Assembly: GCA_030609325.1 (NCBI GenBank)
Contig: JAUWCL010000021.1
Coordinates: forward strand, 1-58,152
Reading direction: 5' to 3'
DNA from: Candidatus Krumholzibacteriota bacterium
GTDB taxonomy: Bacteria > Krumholzibacteriota > Krumholzibacteriia > Krumholzibacteriales > Krumholzibacteriaceae
Length of the DNA stretch: 58,152 nucleotides
Of the stretch, positions 24,500 to 31,785 are shown one piece after another. How positions within the stretch are numbered: position 1 is the stretch's first letter; every line of letters starts with the position of its first letter. Both the position numbers and the translations under genes were made by a program. Below the pieces are notes generated by a model. It did no database searches. It had not been told where the DNA came from and was given only the letters and a program-made list of their open reading frames with translations.

Positions 24500-26005
24500 T
24501 TACCTCCCCGGCGGCACCGCAGCTTCCTGCGGCAACGCGCCGGTGACGAACGGATTACCATACCAGTCTATCGAGAGGCCGGCGGCTCCCCTGCGCATGA
24601 TCACGTGCCGCCGCGTATCGACGAGCGGCAGCAGGGCGCGGGCGAAATCCCCGCCGAGTCCCGTCAGCCAGCGCGCGTTCTCGACCAGCAGCTTCGCCTC
24701 GTTGCACGGGTCGGGCGGATTCAGGGGCAGCGCGATGATATATGCGAAGTCGTCGCCCTCCAGCAGGCTCTCGCGGATCTCCGCCCCGGTGGCTCCGGCA
24801 GCCGCTATACCCTGCGCCTGACCGGCGAGCTCTGGTATGGCCGAGGAGATCTGCGTCGCCTCGGGCGAAGCGCCGGGACCGGCCACGGCGAGCGCGACTA
24901 TACGCTCGGCAAGATCCCGGGCGACGGGATCGGATCTGTCATAGAGGATACGCCGCGGGGCGGACGGTGCATACGCACTGTGCGTCAGGGATGGCCGCCA
25001 CTCTGCGCCTTCGAACAGGACGGCGCATCTGTTCAGCCCGTCCCACCAGCAGGAGGCCTGATGTCCGCGGGCGACGCCGCGAACCGCGTCCTGCGCCAGG
25101 CCGTCGGAGAACTCCCGGGAGATCCCGGCGGGGATGCGCCCCGAGCGGATATCCCGCACGCGCGATGTCGAGAGAAGCACGTAAGTCATGTTCCAGGGGA
25201 GGGGGGCTATCTCGAGGTGCGGCCGCGCGGCGGCGTATTCGATGACGTCCGGATCGGCGGTGATCATGATGTCGACAGTTCCCTCGAGCAGGTCGCGCGC
25301 GTCACGGGCCTCGGGCTCGATGAACCGGATGACCGGTCCGTCGGCGTTAAACGCCGGGGATGCCGTGAAGGAGCGCCTGTGCATCAGGCTCGCCCACATC
25401 GGCTCCGATTCGATCCGGTAAGGGCCTGAGCCGATGGGCCAGCGGTGCGGCGGCGCATGCTTCGCCACCGCGAACAGACGGGTGGACACGGCGCCGGGGA
25501 TGTCTTTGTGGGGCCGTGAGAGGTAGACATGCACGCTGCGTTCGCCGACGACGGCGGCCGAGTCGACGCCGGCGGCCCAGATCAGCGCTTCGGCATTCGG
25601 GCGCTGCCAGCACAGGACGACGTCGCGGGGGGTAACAGGACTTTTATCCCAGTACCGTGCGTCCGGCCGCAGATCGAATGTCCAGCGCCGCCCGCCCTCT
25701 CCGCTGTACCACGATGCGGCAAGACCCGGCCGTACCTTTCCCCGGCAGTCGATCGTGACCAGGGTCTCGTAGAGGTGACCGAACAGGATCCGCTCGCTCT
25801 CGCTGCGCGCCGCCGGCGCATGAAGCGGATCGACCTTTCCGGGAAGGGCGATCCGGATCGTGTCGGCCCATTCGGCAGGCGCCGGCAGGACGAAGCACTC
25901 CGGGGTGAGCGCGGGCCCTGTCTCCATCGCACGCCGTCCTCCGCAGGCGGAGAGCGTCAGCATGCCGCACAGGGCGGTCATCAATACTGTGAACGATTTA
26001 CGCAT
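24500..26005 (-). CDS. Solute-binding lipoprotein, SBP family 5 (oligopeptide/nickel type)
   Basis: ATG 26005 gives 501 residues beginning with a lipoprotein signal (LTLSACGG); ATG 26029 is an alternative. The rest fits the SBP_bac_5 family (DppA/OppA/NikA): DTIRIALPGKVDPLHAP, ILFGHLYETLVTIDCRGKVR, PGLAASWYS, RRWTFDLRPDARYWDKSPVT. It sits 5 bases upstream of the histidine kinase, and no ABC permease or ATPase gene is near. I infer that it serves as a periplasmic ligand receptor for the kinase instead of feeding a transporter. The ligand is unknown. Confidence 0.82.
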   Translation of the reverse strand: MRKSFTVLMTALCGMLTLSACGGRRAMETGPALTPECFVLPAPAEWADTIRIALPGKVDPLHAPAARSESERILFGHLYETLVTIDCRGKVRPGLAASWYSGEGGRRWTFDLRPDARYWDKSPVTPRDVVLCWQRPNAEALIWAAGVDSAAVVGERSVHVYLSRPHKDIPGAVSTRLFAVAKHAPPHRWPIGSGPYRIESEPMWASLMHRRSFTASPAFNADGPVIRFIEPEARDARDLLEGTVDIMITADPDVIEYAAARPHLEIAPLPWNMTYVLLSTSRVRDIRSGRIPAGISREFSDGLAQDAVRGVARGHQASCWWDGLNRCAVLFEGAEWRPSLTHSAYAPSAPRRILYDRSDPVARDLAERIVALAVAGPGASPEATQISSAIPELAGQAQGIAAAGATGAEIRESLLEGDDFAYIIALPLNPPDPCNEAKLLVENARWLTGLGGDFARALLPLVDTRRHVIMRRGAAGLSIDWYGNPFVTGALPQEAAVPPGR

Positions 26006-26196
26006 CCTGTTGAATATACCATCTATCATATCGAGGAGGAACAGATTCGATGAAGGCCCGATTCCCGGCTGCCGGACATGAGTATCAGGAACTCTGCCGT
26101 CATACATGTTCGCTGGAGGGCTTTATCATGGAAGCTTGTTAAAGAACAGGTGAGCCGCTTTCATTTTTTTACGGAAAAAAGACAGCACAGGGGGAT

Positions 26197-26233
26197 AGTA
26201 ACACTTGACATGCACAGTAACCACTTGTATGTT
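26197..26233 (+). promoter_or_regulatory. Promoter with tandem AGTAAC-type operator repeats
   Basis: TTGACA at 26205-26210 and TATGTT at 26228-26233 with 17 bases between form a strong promoter. AGTAACACTTG (26197-26207) and AGTAACCACTTG (26216-26227) are direct repeats about two helical turns apart. The second fills the spacer, a position suited to repression by the AbiEi-like protein encoded at 26264. Confidence 0.6.
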
Positions 26234-26263
26234 AGCGTGCAAATGCAATGAATTGGAGATGAT

Positions 26264-27250
26264 ATGAGTGGCAAGCTTTCTCAGCTTAAGCGATATCTAC
26301 ACGAGACGTTGGGGGTTGAAGTCTGCCCCACTCGGTGGGATGAGGAAACGCGGCTGCCGGTTTTCCTCCGGAATCTTTACACCTTCTTCGGAGTACAGCT
26401 GCTGGAAGCGTCTTGTCTGCTGATGCTGGACAAAAAAGAGCAGGAGCAATCACCGGCAACCATCCGCAAGCACATGGATCAGGTAAAAGCCAGATGGGAT
26501 GGAGAGGTCGTGTATGTGCGGGCAAGAGTCACCGCCTACAATCGCAAACGGTTGATTGAGCACAAATTGCCTTTTGTGGTTCCCGGTAACCAGATGTACC
26601 TGCCCATGCTGGGTATCGATTTGCGTGAGCACTTCAAAAAGCTGCGTACAGAAACTCACAAATTCAGCCCCTCTACGCAGGCACTGGTCATCCATGTATT
26701 GCTCCACGGAACCACAAAGAGGATATTTACGCCGACCGAAATGGCCGGGTTTCTTGGGTATTCTACGATGACGATGACTCGGGCCTTCGATGAACTGGAG
26801 TCCTCCAACCTGGGTGATATCTTCCTCGAAGGCCGGGAACGATGTGTTCGATTTGCCAAACCAGAAAAAGAGATCTGGGCAAAGGCCCAGCCATTTTTGC
26901 GCAGCCCGGTTAAAAAACGATTCCACATTGAACCGCTGAACGCTGATTTACCGGGCCCCTGCGCCGGTTTAACCGCACTGGCTGATTACACCATGCTGGC
27001 TGAACCGGCCAATTCCGTTATTGCTTTGAGTGGAGAAGACTGGAGATCATTGAAACAACGTCACCAAGTCAATGAGTTCCCCTCCCGGGAGCCCGGGGCA
27101 CTGGAGATCGAAGTCTGGAGCTATGCCCCAAGCCTGTTTGCCAAAGGCAAGGTGGTGGACCGCTTGTCGCTGTATCTGTCGCTCAAAGAAAGTCAGGAGG
27201 AGCGGGTTGAAGCAGCGCTTGAAAAAATGATGAAGGGGCTGCAATGGTAA
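26264..27250 (+). CDS. AbiEi-like antitoxin / winged-helix regulator
   Basis: The 328-residue protein lies 7 bases inside a toxin-like frame (its stop overlaps ATG 27244), as in type IV toxin-antitoxin pairs. The central part contains a MarR-like winged helix (TKRIFTPTEMAGFLGYSTMT, MTRAFDELES). The C-terminal half has an AbiEi-like core (LTALADYTMLAEPANSVIAL). GGAGATGAT precedes the start. I infer that it represses its own promoter and once neutralised the nucleotidyltransferase encoded next. It is unrelated at sequence level to the AbiEi at 10765 beyond this general plan. Confidence 0.7.
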   Translation: MSGKLSQLKRYLHETLGVEVCPTRWDEETRLPVFLRNLYTFFGVQLLEASCLLMLDKKEQEQSPATIRKHMDQVKARWDGEVVYVRARVTAYNRKRLIEHKLPFVVPGNQMYLPMLGIDLREHFKKLRTETHKFSPSTQALVIHVLLHGTTKRIFTPTEMAGFLGYSTMTMTRAFDELESSNLGDIFLEGRERCVRFAKPEKEIWAKAQPFLRSPVKKRFHIEPLNADLPGPCAGLTALADYTMLAEPANSVIALSGEDWRSLKQRHQVNEFPSREPGALEIEVWSYAPSLFAKGKVVDRLSLYLSLKESQEERVEAALEKMMKGLQW

Positions 27251-27486
27251 AAGGGCTGGATCTCTTTAGAGAACACTTTCGTGGATACGCTGATCGCTAT
27301 GTGCTGATCGGTGGAACTGCCTGTGATCTGGCGATGGGTGAAGCCGGGCTCGATTTTCGTGCTACCAGAGACCTTGATATTATCCTGATGGAAAAAGAAG
27401 AAATCGACTTCAAGTCTTTGGGGTTGGGCGCAACAGACCGTAAATCCGTTCTGGCGGGTATCCGGAGGATTTATAGCCTTGATTGA
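27244..27486 (+). pseudogene. Internally deleted AbiEii-like nucleotidyltransferase toxin
   Basis: Residues 1-50 carry the start of an AbiEii/DUF1814-type nucleotidyltransferase, including the GGTA and ATRDLDI active-site signature (residues 23-26 and 40-46). The chain then jumps to EIDFKSLGLGATDRKSVLAG, which resembles the far C terminus of such toxins, giving only 80 residues instead of 250-300. The junction falls near 27393. Without the body of the catalytic domain it should be inactive. It overlaps the intact antitoxin gene by 7 bases. Confidence 0.7.
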
Positions 27487-27548
27487 TTAAAGATCAATGC
27501 CAGGCAATTGGGTGAAAATTTTCCCATAATTCCAATGAGGGAGACAGG

Positions 27549-28865
27549 ATGACGACGGGGAAAGATTTCGAGATCACAGATCTGGGCCCGTGCGAGATCG
27601 ATTCGCCGCTTCACAGGTTCTGTCACCCGGACGGCCGCACCTTCTCATTCACCGATGACAGCGAACGTATACTCGTCGATCATCGCGTTGCCTCGCTTTC
27701 CGGGGATGCCGGCAAAGCGGACGGTTTCGCGTCGCTCGAACGCGCCGGGGCGCGCAGGAAGATCTTCTTCGATCCCGCCGGGACCACCGTCGGCATCGTT
27801 ACATGCGGAGGGCTCTGTCCGGGGCTGAACAATGTGATCCGTGACATCGTCATGACCGCCAGTCTCCGCTACGGCGTGCGCCGCGCAATCGGATTTCTCT
27901 ACGGCTACCGGGGGCTGACCGGGAAGGATTCGCATATCGAGCTGACCCCCGAGGGAGTGAGTGAGATTCACGAACTGGGCGGGACGATACTCGGCTCGTC
28001 ACGAGGGTCACAGGATGTGGGCGGGATGGTCGACAGGCTGGAAGAGCTCGAGGTCAATATCCTGTTTGTCCTTGGCGGCGACGGGACGATGAGGGGCGCG
28101 CTCGCGCTGATCGGAGAGATAAAGAGACGGAACCTCGAGATCGCCGTCGTCGGGATCCCCAAGACGATAGACAATGATTTCAGGTTCATGGACCGGAGTT
28201 TCGGATTCCTAACCGCGTATTCCAAGGCGATCGAGGCGATCGACTCGGCGCACAGGGAAGCTCAGGCCGCTCCGAACGGCATCGGCCTGGTGAAGCTGAT
28301 GGGACGGCACTCCGGCTTCATCGCCTGTGCCGCGACCCTCGCGTCGAACCAGGTGAACTTCGTGCTGATCCCCGAGGTGCCCTTCGAGCTGGATGGCCCC
28401 AATGGATTCCTCGAGGCGCTGCGGAAGCGCCTCGAACTTCGCGATCATGCGGTGATCGTCGTCGCCGAGGGAGCGGGGCGGGAACTCTTCGGAGACGAGG
28501 ACAGGCAGCGGGACGCTTCGGGCAACATCGTGATGGGAGACATCGGGGCGCTGCTTACCCGGCGGATAAAGGATAAGTTCAGCGAGGACGGGACGGAGAT
28601 AATCCTGAAGTATATCGATCCGAGCTACATCATACGGAGCATCAAGGCGAGTCCCGCCGACAGTGTCCTGTGTACCGGCCTCGCCATAAATGCCGTCCAC
28701 GCGGCGATGTGCGGAAAGACCGGGATGGTCATAGCATTGTGGCACAGCGCCCTGGTCCACGTTCCGATGCTCCGGGCGATCCAGGAGCGCAACGTCGTCG
28801 ATCCGGAAAGCGCGTACTGGCTGAGTGTTCTGAGCACCACCGGCCAGCCGGTGGCGTTTTATTGA
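27549..28865 (+). CDS. pfkA: ATP-dependent 6-phosphofructokinase
   Basis: The 438-residue enzyme phosphorylates fructose 6-phosphate in glycolysis. Visible motifs are the nucleotide loop TCGGLCPGLNN, GGDGT at 176-180, catalytic PKTIDND at 204-210 and the MGRHSGF substrate segment at 250-256. Glycine after GGD (GGDGT) is the state of ATP-using enzymes. A Lys before TIDND (PKTIDND) is otherwise seen in pyrophosphate enzymes. This G/K mix is known in the long plant, trypanosome and spirochaete-type ATP-PFK clade, so ATP is the likelier donor. An N-terminal extension of about 75 residues fits that clade. The start has GAGGGAGAC upstream. Confidence 0.9.
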   Translation: MTTGKDFEITDLGPCEIDSPLHRFCHPDGRTFSFTDDSERILVDHRVASLSGDAGKADGFASLERAGARRKIFFDPAGTTVGIVTCGGLCPGLNNVIRDIVMTASLRYGVRRAIGFLYGYRGLTGKDSHIELTPEGVSEIHELGGTILGSSRGSQDVGGMVDRLEELEVNILFVLGGDGTMRGALALIGEIKRRNLEIAVVGIPKTIDNDFRFMDRSFGFLTAYSKAIEAIDSAHREAQAAPNGIGLVKLMGRHSGFIACAATLASNQVNFVLIPEVPFELDGPNGFLEALRKRLELRDHAVIVVAEGAGRELFGDEDRQRDASGNIVMGDIGALLTRRIKDKFSEDGTEIILKYIDPSYIIRSIKASPADSVLCTGLAINAVHAAMCGKTGMVIALWHSALVHVPMLRAIQERNVVDPESAYWLSVLSTTGQPVAFY

Positions 28866-28972
28866 CAGTTGCCGACGACAGCCTCGGCGAGGGGTATAGG
28901 ATGAGCGGCTGTTACAGGCGGAATACGGCAGTCGCGATAGCGTAAAATAATTTAAATTACGGCATTATTACC

Positions 28973-29169
28973 TTGCGGTTGGCTCGAATAGTGCTATCTT
29001 CTGCGCGTGACAGATAGATTTGGGAGCGAAAACACTAAGCGATTCAGATAAAGACGGTAGACAGAACCTGCCTTATTGATCTTCTCCATTATCGGCTTCA
29101 CTTGATTCCTCTCCAAAAAAAACTGTTAGTGATATTTTTCACTCATTCGAGACCATTTAGGAGGTCAAG
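28973..29169 (+). promoter_or_regulatory. Promoter and long leader of the RRM gene
   Basis: TTGCGG (28973-28978), 16 bases, then TATCTT (28995-29000) form a probable promoter. This leaves a leader of about 160 bases with A-rich and pyrimidine-rich tracts before TAGGAGG and ATG 29170. Small RRM proteins in bacteria are often cold-regulated, so the leader could act in cis, but no defined fold was recognised. Confidence 0.4.
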
Positions 29170-29448
29170 ATGAAGCTTTATGTAGGAAACCTTTCGTTTG
29201 ATACGGGGGAAAGCGATCTTCGCACCGCGTTCGAGGCCCACGGCAACGTGGACTCAGTAGCAGTCGTTTCAGACAAGTACACCGGCCGCTCCAGGGGCTT
29301 CGGTTTCGTCGAGATGAACAACGACGAAGAGGCCAGGGCCGCGATGGCTGACCTTAACGAGAAGGAACTCGACGGCCGCAAGCTGAACGTCAACGAGGCT
29401 CGTCCCCGCGAGGACAATCGCGGTGGCGGATCCAACCGCGGTTACTAA
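29170..29448 (+). CDS. RRM-domain RNA-binding protein (cold-shock type)
   Basis: A 92-residue protein that is one RNA-recognition motif plus a short Gly/Arg tail. RNP2 is LYVGNL (residues 3-8) and RNP1 is RGFGFVEM (residues 42-49), with all three aromatic RNA-stacking positions intact. The tail EDNRGGGSNRGY is much shorter than in eukaryotic glycine-rich proteins. It resembles the Rbp proteins of cyanobacteria, Bacteroidota and other phyla. TAGGAGG lies 7 bases before ATG, and a strong terminator follows at 29516. Confidence 0.93.
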   Translation: MKLYVGNLSFDTGESDLRTAFEAHGNVDSVAVVSDKYTGRSRGFGFVEMNNDEEARAAMADLNEKELDGRKLNVNEARPREDNRGGGSNRGY

Positions 29449-29515
29449 GAACCTGATCGCACACTGAGGTCAATACGGGTCGCAGGCAGGGCGCCCGGAT
29501 GATCATAGATGTAGG

Positions 29516-29538
29516 GGGGAGCCGGATTCCGGCTCCCC
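29516..29538 (+). terminator. Rho-independent terminator
   Basis: Ten-bp stem GGGGAGCCGG/CCGGCTCCCC, 3-base loop, then TCATTTTATT; it ends the RRM gene. Confidence 0.85.
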
Positions 29539-29777
29539 TCATTTTATTCATAACGGGAATCTCGCAAAACAGACAATTCAGGGTCGTCGCTGACAGGCAA
29601 CTTTGGGATTACGTCGGACTTTGACGATTATTACGTATCGATCGCGGATATGAAGGAGATATTTATACGCCCGGAGAACACCCCCTCCCAAAATCTCGCA
29701 CGCAGCCAGGCCTGCGCCCGGGTTCACGGAGACGAAGAAGATGGTGCTTCTGAGGTAGATCGTTCATACTGGGCGAC
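29539..29777. other. Gene-free stretch before the rRNA methyltransferase gene
   Basis: A short coding-like patch (GNFGITSDFDDYYVSIADMKEIF, around 29590-29665) reads well but has no start or family match. It could be a remnant. Nothing else is recognisable. Confidence 0.3.
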
Positions 29778-30917
29778 ATGTTCGCCTATCAGAAAACCAA
29801 CCGCTATTTCGCGCAGACCGCCAACGGGCTTGAGGCCCTGGGCGTCGAGGAACTCGAGGCTCTCGGCGCCGCGGACGTCAAGCCGTCGTATCGAGGGATA
29901 TACTTCTCCGCGGACCATGCCGTGATGTACCGGGTCAACTACATGGCCCGCCTCGTCACGCGGGTACTCGCCCCGCTGCTGACCTTCGACTGCCACAGCG
30001 ACAGGTATCTCTACAAGACCGCGCATTCGATGCCCTGGAATGAGCTGCTCTCACTCGAGACGACCTTCGCTATAGACGCGAACGTGACCGGCAGCCGCAT
30101 CAAGCACTCGCAGTACGCGGCGCAGAAGCTGAAGGACGCGATCGTGGACCGGTTCCGCGAGGAATGCGGGGAGAGGCCCGACGTCGAGCTCCGGGACCCC
30201 GATGTCTGGCTGAATCTGTACATCCACAACAACAAGGCGACGATCAGCTTCGATACGTCGGGGGGATCTCTGCACCGGCGCGGTTACAGGGTCGTCTCGG
30301 TCGAGGCGCCGATGCAGGAGACGGTGGCCGCGGCGATTATCAGGTTCACCGGCTGGAACGGCGAGCGTCCGCTCTACGATCCGATGTGCGGCTCCGGCAC
30401 CCTTCTGTCCGAGGCCGCAATGCATTACTGCGGCATCCCGGCAGGCTATCTTCGTGCGAGGTTCGGATTCGAGCGGCTGCCCGATTTCGACAGATCGCTC
30501 TGGGAAAAGGTCAGGCAGGAATGCGACCGGCAGATCCGGCCGCTGCCGCCGGGGCTGATTTCGGGGAGCGATAAATCCCGCGCCGACGCCGAAGCGGCGA
30601 AACAAAACTGCCGTGAGCTGCCCGGGGGAGAGCATATCTCGATCGGGGTGCGGCCGTTTCAGAAGATCGACTCTCTCGATGACACGGTGATCGTCTGCAA
30701 TCCTCCCTATGGAGTGCGCCTGAAGGATGCCGGGGATCCCGGCAGGCTTCTCGGTGAATTCAGTGCGTTTTTGAAGGAGCGCTGCCGGGGGGCTGTCGCT
30801 TACGTGTATCTCGGGAAAGAGGCGCAGCTCGAGAATATCCCGCTGCGGCCGTCATGGAAGAAGCCGATCAGGAGCGGCGGGCTGCACGGATACCTGGCGA
30901 AGTACAAGATCCGCTGA
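29778..30917 (+). CDS. rlmL: THUMP-domain 23S rRNA guanine-N2 methyltransferase (RlmL type)
   Basis: 379 residues matching the N-terminal methyltransferase half of E. coli RlmL/YcbY. A THUMP RNA-binding domain (about residues 45-160) is followed by a Rossmann methyltransferase with AdoMet motif LYDPMCGSGTLLSEAA (199-214) and catalytic NPPYG (308-312). In the RlmL family this enzyme makes m2G2445 in 23S rRNA. The second RlmK domain of the gamma-proteobacterial fusion is absent, as in most bacteria. The ribosome site is weak, so the start is uncertain by a few codons. Confidence 0.88.
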   Translation: MFAYQKTNRYFAQTANGLEALGVEELEALGAADVKPSYRGIYFSADHAVMYRVNYMARLVTRVLAPLLTFDCHSDRYLYKTAHSMPWNELLSLETTFAIDANVTGSRIKHSQYAAQKLKDAIVDRFREECGERPDVELRDPDVWLNLYIHNNKATISFDTSGGSLHRRGYRVVSVEAPMQETVAAAIIRFTGWNGERPLYDPMCGSGTLLSEAAMHYCGIPAGYLRARFGFERLPDFDRSLWEKVRQECDRQIRPLPPGLISGSDKSRADAEAAKQNCRELPGGEHISIGVRPFQKIDSLDDTVIVCNPPYGVRLKDAGDPGRLLGEFSAFLKERCRGAVAYVYLGKEAQLENIPLRPSWKKPIRSGGLHGYLAKYKIR

Positions 30918-30957
30918 GGCAGATAACAGCCCTCCTGTCTACAGCTGTTTCAAGCCT

Positions 30958-31152
30958 GTGGGAGTGAGGAGAGACCTGCTTCAGGACATCAACCTCGAAA
31001 TAGGCGAGTATGAGGCTATAAGACTCACTGATTACGAAGGGTTGGATCATTCTGAAGCCGCAGTGGAGATTGAGATCTCCAAGTCTACATTCTCACGATT
31101 GATTGAAAAGGCGCGAAAAAAGGCGGCAATATCCATTTCCGGGATAATGTGA
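30958..31152 (+). CDS. DUF134-family small DNA-binding protein, start uncertain
   Basis: The frame encodes CFKPVGV, LEIGEYEAIRLTDYEGLDHSEAAVEIEISKSTFSRLIEKARKKAA, the helix-turn-helix core of DUF134 proteins. The family pattern clearly begins upstream (PPVYSCFKPVG from about 30931), yet no ATG lies before GTG 30958 after the preceding stop. The true start may be non-canonical or the N terminus may be lost. Its stop overlaps the next gene by 4 bases (GTGA). In anaerobes DUF134 genes often cluster with iron-molybdenum-cofactor-like NifX/DUF5320 and zinc-ribbon genes, which fits the next two frames. Confidence 0.7.
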   Translation: MGVRRDLLQDINLEIGEYEAIRLTDYEGLDHSEAAVEIEISKSTFSRLIEKARKKAAISISGIM

Positions 31153-31313
31153 TAAAATGCAGGGGCTGTGGACATATATGCAATATACGCATGGGCGTCC
31201 GGTTCACAAGATGTCCTGCCTGCGATTCGGGCGAATTACTGAACCTGGCCGGCAGTTTTGGACACGGCGGGTGTTGCGCTGACGGCGATGAAAAGGAGAA
31301 GTATCGTGAATAA
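31149..31313 (+). CDS. 54-residue zinc-ribbon protein
   Basis: GTG 31149 overlaps the DUF134 stop and opens a frame encoding two Cys pairs, IKCRGCGH and RCPACDS, then GGCC near the end. This is a compact zinc or iron-sulfur binding protein. It is shorter than usual gene-finder limits. The 4-base overlap upstream and 8-base overlap downstream imply translational coupling in a three-gene unit. Confidence 0.6.
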   Translation: MIKCRGCGHICNIRMGVRFTRCPACDSGELLNLAGSFGHGGCCADGDEKEKYRE

Positions 31314-31542
31314 CAGGGGAAATCGGCAAGGTGACGGCCAGGGACGTGGAAGGGGTTCCGGTGGTGGCGAGAGACTCGGGCGAAATAAAGGCGGCGCCTT
31401 CGGCCCGGGCGGGTTCTGCGTATGTGCGGGATGCGGGGAAAAGGTCCCTCATCAGCAGGGCGTTAAATGTACGACGCTGAAATGCCCGAAATGCGGGAAG
31501 CCGATGGTCAGGGAAGAACTGCTGGACCAGAAAGATCGATGA
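31306..31542 (+). CDS. Glycine-rich zinc-ribbon protein (DUF5320-like N terminus)
   Basis: GTG 31306 with AAGGAG 8 bases upstream gives 78 residues. A Gly/Arg-rich N terminus is followed by FCVCAGCGEKVPHQQGVKC, LKCPKCGKPMVRE, a pattern common in anaerobic bacteria and archaea next to DUF134 and NifX-like genes. Five Cys in CxC-x2-C and CPKC arrangements suggest a metal centre. It overlaps the preceding 54-residue frame. Function unknown, likely redox or metal related. Confidence 0.7.
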   Translation: MNNRGNRQGDGQGRGRGSGGGERLGRNKGGAFGPGGFCVCAGCGEKVPHQQGVKCTTLKCPKCGKPMVREELLDQKDR

Positions 31543-31561
31543 AATAAAACATACGGAATCA

Positions 31562-31781
31562 ATGATAGAGAAATACGACATCGCAGTCATCGGCGGCGCC
31601 TTACGTGATAGAAGGATTGATCGAAGAAGGAAAAACCCTGAAAAAGGACAGTCTTGTCACCGAACTCGCACCGATGCTCGTGATAGAAGTCCCGTTTTCG
31701 AAATGGTCGCATCTGGTGTACCGGCCGCTGGCCACCTATTTCACAAAACAGGTTAATTCCGCACACTCAAGGGTATGGTGA
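31562..31781 (+). pseudogene. Frameshifted small gene (unknown, possible flavoprotein start)
   Basis: From ATG 31562 the frame reads MIEKYDIAVIGGA, a dinucleotide-binding start as in thioredoxin-reductase-like flavoproteins, then turns into low-quality sequence after about 31599. From there a different frame reads YVIEGLIEEGKTLKKDSLV, then TELAPMLVIEVPFSKWSHLV and TYFTKQVNSAHSRVW to a stop at 31781. The second part looks like real protein but I do not recognise it. Either one short gene has a frameshift near 31599, or two fragments were joined. A GTG at 31605 could start the second part alone. Confidence 0.4.
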
Positions 31782-31785
31782 AACG

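Noticed and set aside
27549-28865. Pyrophosphate-dependent phosphofructokinase
   Set aside because: The Lys in PKTIDND fits, but the GGDGT glycine and the long clade architecture point to ATP use.
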